From Lysobacter sp. K5869 (GTDB lineage Bacteria; Pseudomonadota; Gammaproteobacteria; Xanthomonadales; Xanthomonadaceae): DNA of 64,000 bases. The position numbers and the translations under genes are program-made. Below, in pieces: positions 37,739-45,724 of the stretch. The notes beneath the pieces are model-generated. The model saw only the letters and a list, made by a program, of their open reading frames with translations. It was not told where the DNA came from and did not search any database. How positions within the stretch are numbered: position 1 is the stretch's first letter; every line of letters starts with the position of its first letter. The stretch covers positions 496,001 to 560,000 of the forward strand of contig NZ_CP072597.1 in the NCBI RefSeq assembly GCF_018847975.1. Reading direction: 5' to 3'.

Positions 37739-37767
37739 TAAATTAGCCTCAACCGTACGGTTGAGGC
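37739..37767 (+). promoter_or_regulatory. trxA promoter element with a perfect 22-bp palindrome
   Basis: A -10-like TAAATT (37739-37744) is directly followed by a perfect 22-bp palindrome, 37746-37767 (half site GCCTCAACCGT). The expected transcription start falls inside it, 19-40 nt before the trxA start codon. It could be an operator for a dimeric regulator or a 5'-end RNA hairpin. Confidence 0.6.
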
Positions 37768-37785
37768 GCCCCGCAGGAGACCCCC

Positions 37786-38118
37786 GTGAGCGAAAAAGTT
37801 CTGCATGCTGGCGCTACCGATTTCGACGCCACCGTGCTGCAGTCGTCCGAACCCGTCCTGGTCGATTTCTGGGCGCCGTGGTGCGGCCCCTGCAAGGCCA
37901 TCGGCCCGATCGTCGAGCAGCTGGCCGAGCAGTACGAAGGCCGCGCCAAGGTGGTCAAGGTCGACGTGCAGGAACATCCCGCGATCGGCGTGCGTTTCAA
38001 CATCCGCAGCATTCCGATGCTGATGATGTTCAAAGACGGCCAGATCCACTCCACCCAGCTGGGCGCGCCGCCGAACATCAAGACCATCCTGACCCAGATG
38101 ATCGACAAGGCCATCTGA
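37786..38118 (+). CDS. trxA: Thioredoxin
   Basis: The 110-residue protein contains the redox active site [10 protein letters not shown] and the conserved cis-Pro segment [11 protein letters not shown]. It is the general cytoplasmic disulfide reductase. The start is GTG 37786 preceded by GCAGGAGA. trxA lies directly upstream of rho, the same order as in many gammaproteobacteria. Confidence 0.97.
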   Translation: MSEKVLHAGATDFDATVLQSSEPVLVDFWAPWCGPCKAIGPIVEQLAEQYEGRAKVVKVDVQEHPAIGVRFNIRSIPMLMMFKDGQIHSTQLGAPPNIKTILTQMIDKAI

Positions 38119-38259
38119 GCCCGACGATCGCGGCGGCCCGATCCGGCGCCGCGATCGGATCCGCGACACCGCGTTCGCGCCCGCCACGGGCGCGGACGTT
38201 CCTGGCCCGAAACCGGTCGAACGCCGGCCCGGCCAGGTGAACGGCAAGCCGGGGGAATC

Positions 38260-38419
38260 TTGCCGCAGCCCCGCAGCAGTGCTAGTTTCGCAGTACCCGG
38301 CGTCGGACTCCGCGTCCCCGCGCCGCACCCCGTCTAGCTACTCACTCTTCCATCAACCCACGTCCCTGACGTCCCGCTCGCCCGATGCGAGCGCTCGCCG
38401 CTTAGCGAGGAACCTCCGC
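38260..38419 (+). promoter_or_regulatory. rho promoter and C-rich, G-poor leader
   Basis: TTGCCG (38260-38265), 17 nt and TAGTTT (38283-38288) form a reasonable promoter between trxA and rho. The transcript leader of about 125 nt is pyrimidine-rich and largely unstructured (for example CTACTCACTCTTCCATCAAC near 38339). That fits a Rho-loading site for autogenous attenuation, known for rho in other bacteria. Confidence 0.5.
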
Positions 38420-40222
38420 TTGTCCGATAAGACCCCCGACGCTGGCGACACCGCCGAGAAGCGCGTGCGCAAGCCGCGCGCCAGCAAAGCCGCCGAGGCC
38501 GCTCCGGCCGTGGTCGCCGATGCCAGCCCCCTGATTCCCGCGCCGATGCCCGCGAGCGACCCCGCTCCGGCAGCCGCGCCCGCGCCGCGCCCGGCCAAGG
38601 CCGCCGCGTCCGCCCCGGCCGCCGCCGGCGAGTCCGCTCCGGCCGCCTCCGGCGCCGCCGAGACCGCCGCGCCGCAGAACAACGGCAACCACAACGGCCA
38701 CGCCAACGAAGGCGGCGGCTCGTCCAACAACCCGCAGCAGCAAGGCCAGCAGAACCAGGGCGGCCAGCAGCGCGACGGCGGTTACGACAACCGCGGCGGC
38801 AACAACAACCGCCGCGACCGCTTCCGCAACCGCCGCGAGCGCGACCGCAACAACCGCCAGCAACAGCGCGGCGGCAACGGCGGCGAAGACTTCGGCGACA
38901 ACGGCAACGGCGAGAACTTCGTCCCGCGCCCGCACCCGCAGGTGCCCGAGGGCTTCCCGCAGTACTCGCTGGGCGACCTCAAGCGCATGCCCGCGCCGAA
39001 GCTGCTGGAAATCGCCGAACAGCTGCAGATCACCGACGGCGTGGCCCGCGCGCGCAAGCAGGACGTGATCTTCGCGCTGCTCAAGGTGCTGACCCGCCAC
39101 GGCGAAGGCGTCGCCGCCGACGGCGTGCTGGAAATCCTGCCCGACGGGTTCGGCTTCCTGCGCGCGGCCGAGGCCAGCTACCTCGCCGGCCCGGACGACA
39201 CCTACATCTCGCCGAGCCAGATCCGCCGCTTCAACCTGCGCACCGGCGACCACCTCTCCGGCCGCATCCGCTTCCCCAAGGACGGCGAGCGCTACTTCGC
39301 CCTGTCGGTCGTCGACAGCATCAACGGCGAGCCGCTGGAAGCGTCGAAGAACAAGGTCCTGTTCGAGAACCTGACCCCGCTGTTCCCGCGCAAGCGCTTC
39401 CGCCTGGAACGCGGCGACGGGTCCACCGAGGACATCACCGGCCGCATCCTCGATCTGATGGCCCCACAGGGCAAGGGTCAGCGCGCGCTGATCGTCTCGC
39501 CGCCGAAGGCCGGTAAGACGATGATGATGCAGCAGGTCGCCACCGCCATCACCACCAACCACCCGGACGTGCACCTGATCGTGCTGCTGGTGGACGAGCG
39601 TCCGGAAGAAGTGACCGAAATGCAGCGCACCGTGCGCGGCGAAGTGGTCTCCTCCACGTTCGACGAACCCGCCGCGCGCCACGTGCAGGTCGCCGAAATG
39701 GTGATCGAGCGCGCCAAGCGCCTGGTCGAACACAAGAAGGACGTGGTGATCCTGCTCGACTCGATCACCCGCCTGGCCCGCGCCTACAACAACGTGGTGC
39801 CGTCCTCGGGCAAGGTGCTCACCGGCGGCGTCGACGCCAACGCTCTGCACCGTCCCAAGCGCTTCTTCGGCGCCGCGCGCAACGTCGAAGAAGGCGGCTC
39901 GCTGACGATCATCGCCACCGCGCTGATCGACACCGGCAGCAAGATGGACGAGGTGATCTACGAAGAGTTCAAGGGCACCGGCAACTCCGAAGTGCACCTG
40001 GACCGCCGCATCGCCGAGAAGCGCGTCTACCCGGCCATCAACATCAACCGCTCCGGCACCCGCCGCGAGGACCTGCTGATCGAGCCGGAACTGCTGCAGA
40101 AGATCTGGATCCTGCGCAAGCTGCTGCACGGCATGGACGAGATCGGCGCGATGGAGTTCCTGCTGGACAAGATGAAGACGACCAAGTCGAACGACGAGTT
40201 CTTCAGTTCGATGAAGCGCTGA
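38420..40222 (+). CDS. rho: Transcription termination factor Rho
   Basis: The 600-residue hexameric RNA helicase has a 180-residue low-complexity N-terminus (Ala/Pro-rich, then Asn/Arg/Gly-rich with [20 protein letters not shown]), an RNA-binding domain (DGFGFLR), and an ATPase domain with Walker [12 protein letters not shown] and [11 protein letters not shown]. The start is TTG 38420 ([14 protein letters not shown]) preceded by GCGAGGAA. An upstream extension lacks conserved sequence. The Asn/Arg-rich insert is typical of Xanthomonadaceae and some high-GC Rho proteins and probably binds RNA. Confidence 0.96.
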   Translation: MSDKTPDAGDTAEKRVRKPRASKAAEAAPAVVADASPLIPAPMPASDPAPAAAPAPRPAKAAASAPAAAGESAPAASGAAETAAPQNNGNHNGHANEGGGSSNNPQQQGQQNQGGQQRDGGYDNRGGNNNRRDRFRNRRERDRNNRQQQRGGNGGEDFGDNGNGENFVPRPHPQVPEGFPQYSLGDLKRMPAPKLLEIAEQLQITDGVARARKQDVIFALLKVLTRHGEGVAADGVLEILPDGFGFLRAAEASYLAGPDDTYISPSQIRRFNLRTGDHLSGRIRFPKDGERYFALSVVDSINGEPLEASKNKVLFENLTPLFPRKRFRLERGDGSTEDITGRILDLMAPQGKGQRALIVSPPKAGKTMMMQQVATAITTNHPDVHLIVLLVDERPEEVTEMQRTVRGEVVSSTFDEPAARHVQVAEMVIERAKRLVEHKKDVVILLDSITRLARAYNNVVPSSGKVLTGGVDANALHRPKRFFGAARNVEEGGSLTIIATALIDTGSKMDEVIYEEFKGTGNSEVHLDRRIAEKRVYPAININRSGTRREDLLIEPELLQKIWILRKLLHGMDEIGAMEFLLDKMKTTKSNDEFFSSMKR

Positions 40223-40247
40223 GTCGGATCGGTTCGGTCGGACGAAG

Positions 40248-40279
40248 AAGCCCCCGCGATGCGGGGGCTTTTTCGTTTT
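40248..40279 (+). terminator. Intrinsic terminator of rho
   Basis: AAGCCCCCGC (40248-40257) and GCGGGGGCTT (40261-40270) form a 10-bp stem with a 3-nt loop, followed by TTTCGTTTT. A textbook intrinsic terminator. Confidence 0.9.
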
Positions 40280-40322
40280 CGGGATCGCTCTCGCCGGAAC
40301 GCGGCGCGGCTTCGTTTGCGGC

Positions 40323-40409
40323 TGTAGGAGCGACGCGAGTCGCGACCGCGGGGTTTCAATCTTGCGTCGCAAGCGAGGTGTCGCGGTCGCGGCTCGCGCC
40401 GCTCCTACA
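40323..40409. repeat. REP inverted pair
   Basis: TGTAGGAGCGACGCGAGTCG at 40323 is mirrored by CGGCTCGCGCCGCTCCTACA ending at 40409. It is nearly identical to units in the 50.2-50.7 kb array, including the GCGACCGCGGGGTTTCAA arm-loop segment. Confidence 0.9.
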
Positions 40410-40454
40410 GGGAGCGCCCGGATAGCGCTGCGAACCGGCGTCGGCGAAGGACGC

Positions 40455-40949
40455 TTACGGCTCGACCGTCACCACATGCTCGATGCCCTGCCGAAACATC
40501 TTCGCGTACGGACAAACGCGCTCGGTGTTGCGCACCAGTTCCGCCGCCAGCGCGCGATCCAGGCCGGGGAGGCGCACGCGGATCTCGGCCGAGAGCAGGA
40601 ACAAGCCGTCGATCGGATCGCGCGCGAACGTCACCGCGGCGTCCACGCGAACCTCGCTCAACGCCATGCCCGCGCGCTGCGCCAACAACACCAACGCGCC
40701 ATGGAAGCAGGCGGCGTAACCGGCGGCCAACAATTGCTCGGGATTGCTGCCGCCGCCGGGCCCGCCGAGTTCGGACGGCAAGCGCAGTTCCACCGCGAGC
40801 GCGCCGTCGTCGGAACGCACCACGCCGGACGCGCGGCCGTGCCCCGCTTCGCCGCCGCGCACACTGACGCGGCCGGTGTAGAGCGCGACGGCGTCCTCGC
40901 CGCGGTATTTGTCCAACAGATGGGTCGGTGGAGGCTGCAGCGGAGACAT
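40455..40949 (-). CDS. ohr: Organic hydroperoxide resistance protein (Ohr)
   Basis: The 164-residue OsmC-fold protein has the peroxidatic Cys in NPEQLLAAGYAACFHGAL and the resolving Cys in NTERVCPYAKMFRQG. It detoxifies organic and fatty-acid hydroperoxides using lipoyl or dihydrolipoamide reductants. It has about 20 more N-terminal residues than usual (MSPLQPPPTHLLDKYRGEDA). It lies 67 bp downstream of the NAD(P)-binding epimerase-like gene on the same strand, probably in one operon. Confidence 0.92.
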   Translation of the reverse strand: MSPLQPPPTHLLDKYRGEDAVALYTGRVSVRGGEAGHGRASGVVRSDDGALAVELRLPSELGGPGGGSNPEQLLAAGYAACFHGALVLLAQRAGMALSEVRVDAAVTFARDPIDGLFLLSAEIRVRLPGLDRALAAELVRNTERVCPYAKMFRQGIEHVVTVEP

Positions 40950-41016
40950 GACCGCGATCCGGCTGATGAAGAAGGCGCCGCCGCCTCCGCGCGCGGCGGA
41001 AGCGACGGCGCGCGGC

Positions 41017-41787
41017 TCAGACCCGCGTCGCGTAGCGCGCGTACTCGGACTGTTCCAGCCAGCGTTCGAAGTTCATCGCGCCCAGCCACGCCTCGCCGTC
41101 CGGCACCAAGGTGCCGCGCTGCAAACGCGCGCCGAAGTAACGCGCGTCGGCGTCGGCGACCGCTTCGCGTGGGTCCTGCACGATGCTCATGAAGCGCTGC
41201 GCCAGGCTCGCCATCGGCTCGCGCTCGGGGCCGGCGATCTCGACGATGCCGTTGGCGGGCGCGGCCTGGGCGTAGCGCGCGACCGCCTCGGCCACGTCTT
41301 CGGCGGCGATGGGTTGGATCAAGGCTTGCGGCAGGCGCACGGTCCCGCCGTCGGCGCCGGCTTGCACGATGCCGGGCAGGAACTCGAAGAACTGGGTCGA
41401 GTGGACGATGGTGTACGCCTGCCCGGAGTCGCGGATCAGTCGCTCCTGCGCGATCTTGGCGCGGAAATAGCCGCTCTCGCTTAGCTTCTGCGTGCCGACC
41501 ACCGACAGCGCCAGATGATGCTTCACTCCGGCGCGCGCTTCGGCATCGAGGAGGGTGCGCCCGGCGGCGCGGAAGAAGTTCAGCACCGCCTCGTCCTCGA
41601 ACGACGGCGAGTTGGACAAGTCGATCACGACGTCGGCGCCGGCCATCGCCGCATCGAGTCCGGCGCCGGTGAGGATGTCGACGCCGGTCGACGGCGCGGC
41701 GGGCACGGCCTCGTGCCCGTTCGCGCGCAGCTGCGCCACCACCTTGCTGCCGATCAGGCCGGTACCGCCGATGACGAGGAATTTCAT
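41017..41787 (-). CDS. NAD(P)-binding atypical SDR / epimerase-like protein
   Basis: The 256-residue Rossmann-fold protein begins MKFLVIGGTGLIGSKVVAQL (nucleotide-binding GGTGLIG) and contains HHLALSVVGTQKLSESGYFR with Tyr-xxx-Lys, then VHSTQFFEF. It belongs to the NmrA/epimerase-like atypical SDRs. Such epimerase-type oxidoreductases are one of the three protein types (CMD, oxidoreductase, epimerase) regularly encoded near ECF41 sigma factors, and an ECF41 gene is 2.6 kb away. A good GGAGGTG precedes ATG 41787. No ECF41-like promoter was seen upstream. Confidence 0.88.
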   Translation of the reverse strand: MKFLVIGGTGLIGSKVVAQLRANGHEAVPAAPSTGVDILTGAGLDAAMAGADVVIDLSNSPSFEDEAVLNFFRAAGRTLLDAEARAGVKHHLALSVVGTQKLSESGYFRAKIAQERLIRDSGQAYTIVHSTQFFEFLPGIVQAGADGGTVRLPQALIQPIAAEDVAEAVARYAQAAPANGIVEIAGPEREPMASLAQRFMSIVQDPREAVADADARYFGARLQRGTLVPDGEAWLGAMNFERWLEQSEYARYATRV

Positions 41788-41909
41788 ATCGCACCTCCGC
41801 GCGTTCGTGGATGAAGAATCGCCGACGATGCTAGGAAGCGGCGGGCGGCGCCGCTAGCCACGCGCGCGGCCGCGCGGTGTTGCCTTGCGCGCACCAATCG
41901 GCGCGCGGC

Positions 41910-42926
41910 TCACGGCGCGGGCGGCGCGGCGCAGGCGCAGCCCGGGTCGAGCGCGCAGTCCAGATCGAGCGCGCGCACCCGCGCGGTGACGAAATCGATG
42001 AACGCGCGCACGCGCTTGGGCAGCTGATGGCGGCTGAGGTAGCACAAGTAATGGCCGCCGTCGTCGGGCGCGTAGCCGCCGAGGCAGCGCACCAGCGTGC
42101 CGGCGCGCAGCGCGTCGCAGGCCAGATACGCCGGCAGTTGCGCCAAACCTTGCCCGTCCAGCGCCGCCTGCAGCAGCAGTTCGTCGTCGTTGAACACCAG
42201 CTCGGCCGGCGGCGTCGGCGAATGCGCGCGGCCGTCGACCTTGAACTCCCATGCGCGCAGGCGGCCGTTGGGCAAACGGCGGTTCAAGCAAGCACGCGCG
42301 TCGAGTTCGGCGACCGTCGCCGGCAGGCCGTGGCGTCGCGCGTACTGCGACGATGCGCACACCAGCCATTGCATCGGAATCAGTTGCTTGGCGATCACCT
42401 GACTGTCGTCGAGGCGGCCGTCGCGGAAGGCCAGATCGAGCCGATCCACGGCCAGATCGGGCGCGCGTTCGTCCAAACTCAGTTCGATGGCGATGCCGGG
42501 ATGGCGCAGGCGGAACTCGCGCAGCAGCGGCGCCAGCACCTTGCGGCCGAAACCGGGCGCCGCGCCGATGCGCAATTGCCCGCGCGGCGGGCCGTCGCGC
42601 AGATCGCGCATGTCCTCCAGCGCTTGCAGGATACGCTCGACCCCGGGCCGGCAGTTGTCGAAGAACAACTCGCCCTCCGGCGTCAGCGAAGTCGACCGCG
42701 TGGTGCGCGAGAACAAACGCGCGCCGACCTGCCCTTCGAGCTTCTGCACGCTGCGGCTCACCGCCGAGCGGCCGATGCCGAGGCGGTCGGCGGCGCGGGC
42801 GAAGCTGCCCTCGGTGGCGACGGCGATGAAGGCGACCACGCCCGCGTAGCTGGCCGAGAACCCCGACGACAGCGCGTCCGCCGACGGCAGCGGCTCGTGG
42901 CGCTCGGCTTGCGCGAGAGCGCTCAT
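41910..42926 (-). CDS. LysR-family regulator coupled to an orphan sigma region-4 gene
   Basis: The 338-residue protein has a LysR helix-turn-helix (VVAFIAVATEGSFARAADRL, GRSAVSRSVQKLEGQVGARL) and a substrate domain (LRIGAAPGFGRKVLAPLLRE, DRLDLAFRDGRL). The Cys-rich C-terminus (DLDCALDPGCACAAPPAP) is unusual and could be redox- or metal-sensitive. ATG 42926 overlaps the stop of the sigma region-4 gene by 4 nt, so the two are translationally coupled. Confidence 0.9.
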   Translation of the reverse strand: MSALAQAERHEPLPSADALSSGFSASYAGVVAFIAVATEGSFARAADRLGIGRSAVSRSVQKLEGQVGARLFSRTTRSTSLTPEGELFFDNCRPGVERILQALEDMRDLRDGPPRGQLRIGAAPGFGRKVLAPLLREFRLRHPGIAIELSLDERAPDLAVDRLDLAFRDGRLDDSQVIAKQLIPMQWLVCASSQYARRHGLPATVAELDARACLNRRLPNGRLRAWEFKVDGRAHSPTPPAELVFNDDELLLQAALDGQGLAQLPAYLACDALRAGTLVRCLGGYAPDDGGHYLCYLSRHQLPKRVRAFIDFVTARVRALDLDCALDPGCACAAPPAP

Positions 42927-43192
42927 GGCGCCGCGCCCTCGCGCGCATACAGCGCGGCCACGCGCGCCAGCGTCTGCGCGCGCGCCCGCGCGACGTGCTC
43001 GCGGCAGGCCGGCGCGGGTTCGCCGATCAGCGCGGCGATGTCGTCGTACCCCGCCTCGAACACCGCGTACAGCAGAAACGCGGCGCGCGCGGCGGGCGGC
43101 AGCGCATCCAGCGCGACGAGGAATTCGCACCACACGCGCTCGGCGTTGGCGGGCGGAATCGGGCGGCTTGGGGCGGGGCGGGACGCGTTCAT
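42923..43192 (-). CDS. Orphan sigma-70 region-4-only protein
   Basis: The 89-residue protein consists of a Pro-rich leader and an ECF-type sigma region 4: FLVALDALPPAARAAFLLYA, then EAGYDDIAALIGEPAPACRE and HVARARAQTLARV. It aligns well with region 4 of the nearby ECF41 factor (LERLAPDARAAFLLREVFDA), but region 2 is missing. It cannot initiate transcription alone. It may compete for -35 elements, act with a separate region 2, or be a remnant of a duplicated sigma gene. ATG 43192 lies 8 nt after a promoter-like -10, so the mRNA may be leaderless. Confidence 0.75.
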   Translation of the reverse strand: MNASRPAPSRPIPPANAERVWCEFLVALDALPPAARAAFLLYAVFEAGYDDIAALIGEPAPACREHVARARAQTLARVAALYAREGAAP

Positions 43193-43200
43193 ATCTCTAG

Positions 43201-43227
43201 GTCGAAGCAGGACCCGCGCTTGTGACA
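43201..43227 (-). promoter_or_regulatory. ECF41-type promoter of the sigma-4/LysR operon
   Basis: On the minus strand TGTCACA (43227-43221), 16 nt, and CGAC (43204-43201) match the reported ECF41 promoter (TGTCACA, 16 nt, CGTC) with one mismatch. Only 8 nt separate the -10 from ATG 43192. The same spacing and -10 occur before the ECF41 gene. Confidence 0.55.
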
Positions 43228-43355
43228 TGCCCGCTTCGCCGGATTGGTGCGTCGCGCTCAACACCGCGCGTCCGCGCGGCGGCCTACCGGCGCGGCGCGC
43301 GGCTGCCTAGATTGGCCGCCGAACCGCCCCCCTCGTCCCCACCGGAGCCCGCGTC

Positions 43356-43835
43356 ATGACTCAGCGTCTGGATTACCTGAAGCAAGCCCCCGAACTGTTC
43401 AAGAAGTTCGTCGATTTCAGCCTGTCGGCGAAGCAGACGACGATCGAGCCGTCGATCGTGGACCTGATCAACATCCGCGCCTCGCAGCTCAACGGCTGCG
43501 CGTTCTGCCTGGACATGCACGTCAAGGAAGCGACCATCCACGGCGAACGTCCGCTGCGCTTGCACCATCTGGCCTCGTGGCGCGAGTCGACCCTGTTCGC
43601 TCCGCGCGAGCGCGCCGCGCTGGCCTGGACCGAAGCGCTGACCCAACTGCCGCCGCAAGGCGTGCCGGACGAGATCTACGACCGCGTGCGCACGCAGTTG
43701 TCGGAACAGGAAATCGTCGATCTCACCTACGCGGTGATGACGATCAACGCCTGGAACCGCATCAACGTCGCCTTCCGCGCCGTGCCGGGCAGCCACGACA
43801 AGGCCTTCGGCCTGGACAAAGCGCAACTGGCTTGA
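43356..43835 (+). CDS. Carboxymuconolactone decarboxylase / AhpD-like protein
   Basis: The 159-residue all-helical protein has the AhpD-type redox motif NGCAFCLDMHVKEA (CxxC plus His) and the family pattern RERAALAWTEALTQL and DLTYAVMTINAWNRINVAF. Such proteins act as thiol peroxidases or peroxide-linked disulfide reductases. CMD genes are the most frequent neighbours of ECF41 sigma factors, and one lies 590 bp downstream. It is divergent from the sigma-4/LysR operon. Confidence 0.93.
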   Translation: MTQRLDYLKQAPELFKKFVDFSLSAKQTTIEPSIVDLINIRASQLNGCAFCLDMHVKEATIHGERPLRLHHLASWRESTLFAPRERAALAWTEALTQLPPQGVPDEIYDRVRTQLSEQEIVDLTYAVMTINAWNRINVAFRAVPGSHDKAFGLDKAQLA

Positions 43836-43900
43836 ACGCGCGCGCCGGACGCCGCGCGCGTCCGGCGTTTCCCCGCTACGCCCTCGCAGGAGCCGCTTCC

Positions 43901-44329
43901 ATGTCCGTCCGCTCGTCCATCGCCGTACTCGCGCTCGCCGCGCTGAGCCCGCTCGCCGCCCTCGCCCACGGCGCCGCGCCCGCGCGCGGCCACGACGCCC
44001 CTGCCCCGGTCGTGAAAGAAATCATGACCCGGGCCTTGCCCGACTATCCCGGCAAGGAAGCGCTGATGCTCTCGGTCGAATACCCGCCCGGCGGCGCCGA
44101 TCCGGTCCATCGCCACGATGCGCACGCCTTCGTCTACGTGATCGAAGGCGCGATCGTGATGGGTGTGGCCGGCGGCAAGGAGGTCACGCTCAAGGCCGGC
44201 GAGAGTTTCTACGAAGGCCCGAACGACATCCACACCGTCGGCCGCAACGCCAGCCGCGACAAGCCGGCCAAGTTCGTGGTGGTGCTGCTCAAGGACGCGG
44301 ACAAGCCGGCGTTGCTGCCGGTGCCTTGA
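43901..44329 (+). CDS. Exported cupin-domain protein
   Basis: The 142-residue protein has a signal peptide (MSVRSSIAVLALAALSPLAA, cleavage near ALAHG) and one cupin barrel (DPVHRHDAHAFVYVIEGAIV metal motif; LKAGESFYEGPNDIHTVG). It is a periplasmic or secreted metal-binding cupin of unknown substrate. GCAGGAG precedes ATG 43901. It sits between the CMD gene and the ECF41 gene on the same strand and is probably part of the same stress unit. Confidence 0.88.
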   Translation: MSVRSSIAVLALAALSPLAALAHGAAPARGHDAPAPVVKEIMTRALPDYPGKEALMLSVEYPPGGADPVHRHDAHAFVYVIEGAIVMGVAGGKEVTLKAGESFYEGPNDIHTVGRNASRDKPAKFVVVLLKDADKPALLPVP

Positions 44330-44391
44330 GCGCGGCGCGCCGGCCGCTCGCGGTCCACGGACGCGCGCCACGGTCGGCGCGCGTCCGCTTG

Positions 44392-44418
44392 CGTCACAAT
44401 CGGGCTTCCCGATCCGAC
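44392..44418 (+). promoter_or_regulatory. Candidate autoregulatory ECF41 promoter
   Basis: CGTCACA (44392-44398), 16 nt, and CGAC (44415-44418) repeat the arrangement found before the sigma-4/LysR operon. The ECF41 ATG is only 9 nt further, suggesting a leaderless autoregulated transcript. Confidence 0.45.
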
Positions 44419-44427
44419 TTCGTTGTT

Positions 44428-45315
44428 ATGGACGGAGCTCTCGACACCTTTACCCGCCTGCGCCCGCGTTTGCTCGGCGTGGCCTACCGCATGCTCGGCT
44501 CGCTGGCCGAGGCCGAGGACGTGGTCCAGGACGTGTGGCTGGGCTGGAACGAGGCCGACCGCGCCCAAGTCGACGACGCCGAGGCCTGGCTGGTGGTCGC
44601 CGCCACGCGCCGTTCGATCGACCGCCTGCGCCGCGCGCGCGCCGACCGCGCCCGCTACGTCGGCCTGTGGCTGCCCGAACCGGTGCTCACCGAGGACGCG
44701 CCGGCCACGCCGGAAGATTTGCAGGAAGCCGCCAGCGATCTGTCGATCGCCTTCCTCACCGTGCTCGAACGGCTGGCACCGGACGCGCGCGCGGCGTTCC
44801 TGCTGCGCGAGGTGTTCGACGCCGATTACGCCGACATCGCCCGCACCTTGGACAAGAGCGAAGCCGCGTGCCGGCAGATCGTGCACCGGGCCAAGAGCCA
44901 ACTGCACGAACAGCGGCCGCGCTACCGCGTTCCGGCGCAAGCGCACCAGCGGGTGATGCAGCGCTTCGTGGACGCCTGGAACCAGGGCGACCTGCGCGCG
45001 ATGACCGCGCTGATGGCCGATTCGGCGACGCTGATCGGCGACGGCGGCGGCATCGTCGCCACCTTCCCCGAACCGATGGTCGGCGGCGCGCGCATCGCCC
45101 AGTTGTTGTTCGCCTCGACCTTGCGGCCGCAGCGCGGCCTGCGCATCGAGCTGGCAAGGATCAACGGCCGCTGGGGCGTGCTGCGCTATTTCAACGGCGA
45201 GTTGGAATCGGCGCAGGCCTACGACAGCGACGGCGAGCGGATCGTGCGGGTGTATGTGCAGCGCAATCCGAACAAGCTGCGGCGGATCGCGCTGGGGGCG
45301 GCGGGGTTGCATTGA
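44428..45315 (+). CDS. ECF41-family RNA polymerase sigma factor with SnoaL-like C-terminal domain
   Basis: The 295-residue protein has sigma region 2 (RLLGVAYRMLGSLAEAEDVV, VQDVWLGW), region 4 (LERLAPDARAAFLLREVFDA, EAACRQIVHRAKSQL), and a 120-residue SnoaL/NTF2-like domain. The three ECF41 hallmarks are present: WLPEP in the linker, DGGG at the start of the extension, and NPNKL (NPDKL type) near the C-terminus. In this family the extension replaces an anti-sigma factor and tunes activity. The neighbouring CMD and epimerase-like genes match the known ECF41 context. Confidence 0.93.
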   Translation: MDGALDTFTRLRPRLLGVAYRMLGSLAEAEDVVQDVWLGWNEADRAQVDDAEAWLVVAATRRSIDRLRRARADRARYVGLWLPEPVLTEDAPATPEDLQEAASDLSIAFLTVLERLAPDARAAFLLREVFDADYADIARTLDKSEAACRQIVHRAKSQLHEQRPRYRVPAQAHQRVMQRFVDAWNQGDLRAMTALMADSATLIGDGGGIVATFPEPMVGGARIAQLLFASTLRPQRGLRIELARINGRWGVLRYFNGELESAQAYDSDGERIVRVYVQRNPNKLRRIALGAAGLH

Positions 45316-45452
45316 TGCGGGTGCGCGGCGAATCGCCGTGTTGTTTCCGGGCTGTCGTCTTTTCCGCGCTGTCGCCCAAGACGCAGCTGTCCAAGCCGTT
45401 GAGTCCCACGTCGCTGTGTCCTACGGCATCGCACGCCGCTACAAACGACGAC

Positions 45453-45534
45453 GGGCCCGCCGGCCCGATGCTCTTCGATCGGACCCGGCCGCAAAGCGCG
45501 CGGCCGGAGCGAAAAGCATCGGGCCGGCGGGCCC
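45453..45534. repeat. 20-bp perfect inverted repeat in a convergent gap
   Basis: GGGCCCGCCGGCCCGATGCT (45453-45472) is exactly mirrored at 45515-45534, with an inner pair (CGGCCG repeats). The element lies in the 410-bp gap (45316-45724) between the ECF41 gene and the effector gene, which holds no other feature. It could end both transcripts; it lacks the REP signature. Confidence 0.8.
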
Positions 45535-45724
45535 GCTCGATAGCGTTGCAAGGCGCGACCGAATCCGCCGCGATACCGCCCGACGTAAAACAGCCCGAAC
45601 TCGAACCGGAGTGCGCGCACGCAACCAACTTCTCCGCCTCGACCCGCAGCGACACCCCGCTCGAAGCAACGACGAAATCCGCGCGACGCCGGAGCCCGAC
45701 GAGCCCCGGCGTCGCCGGCCGCGC

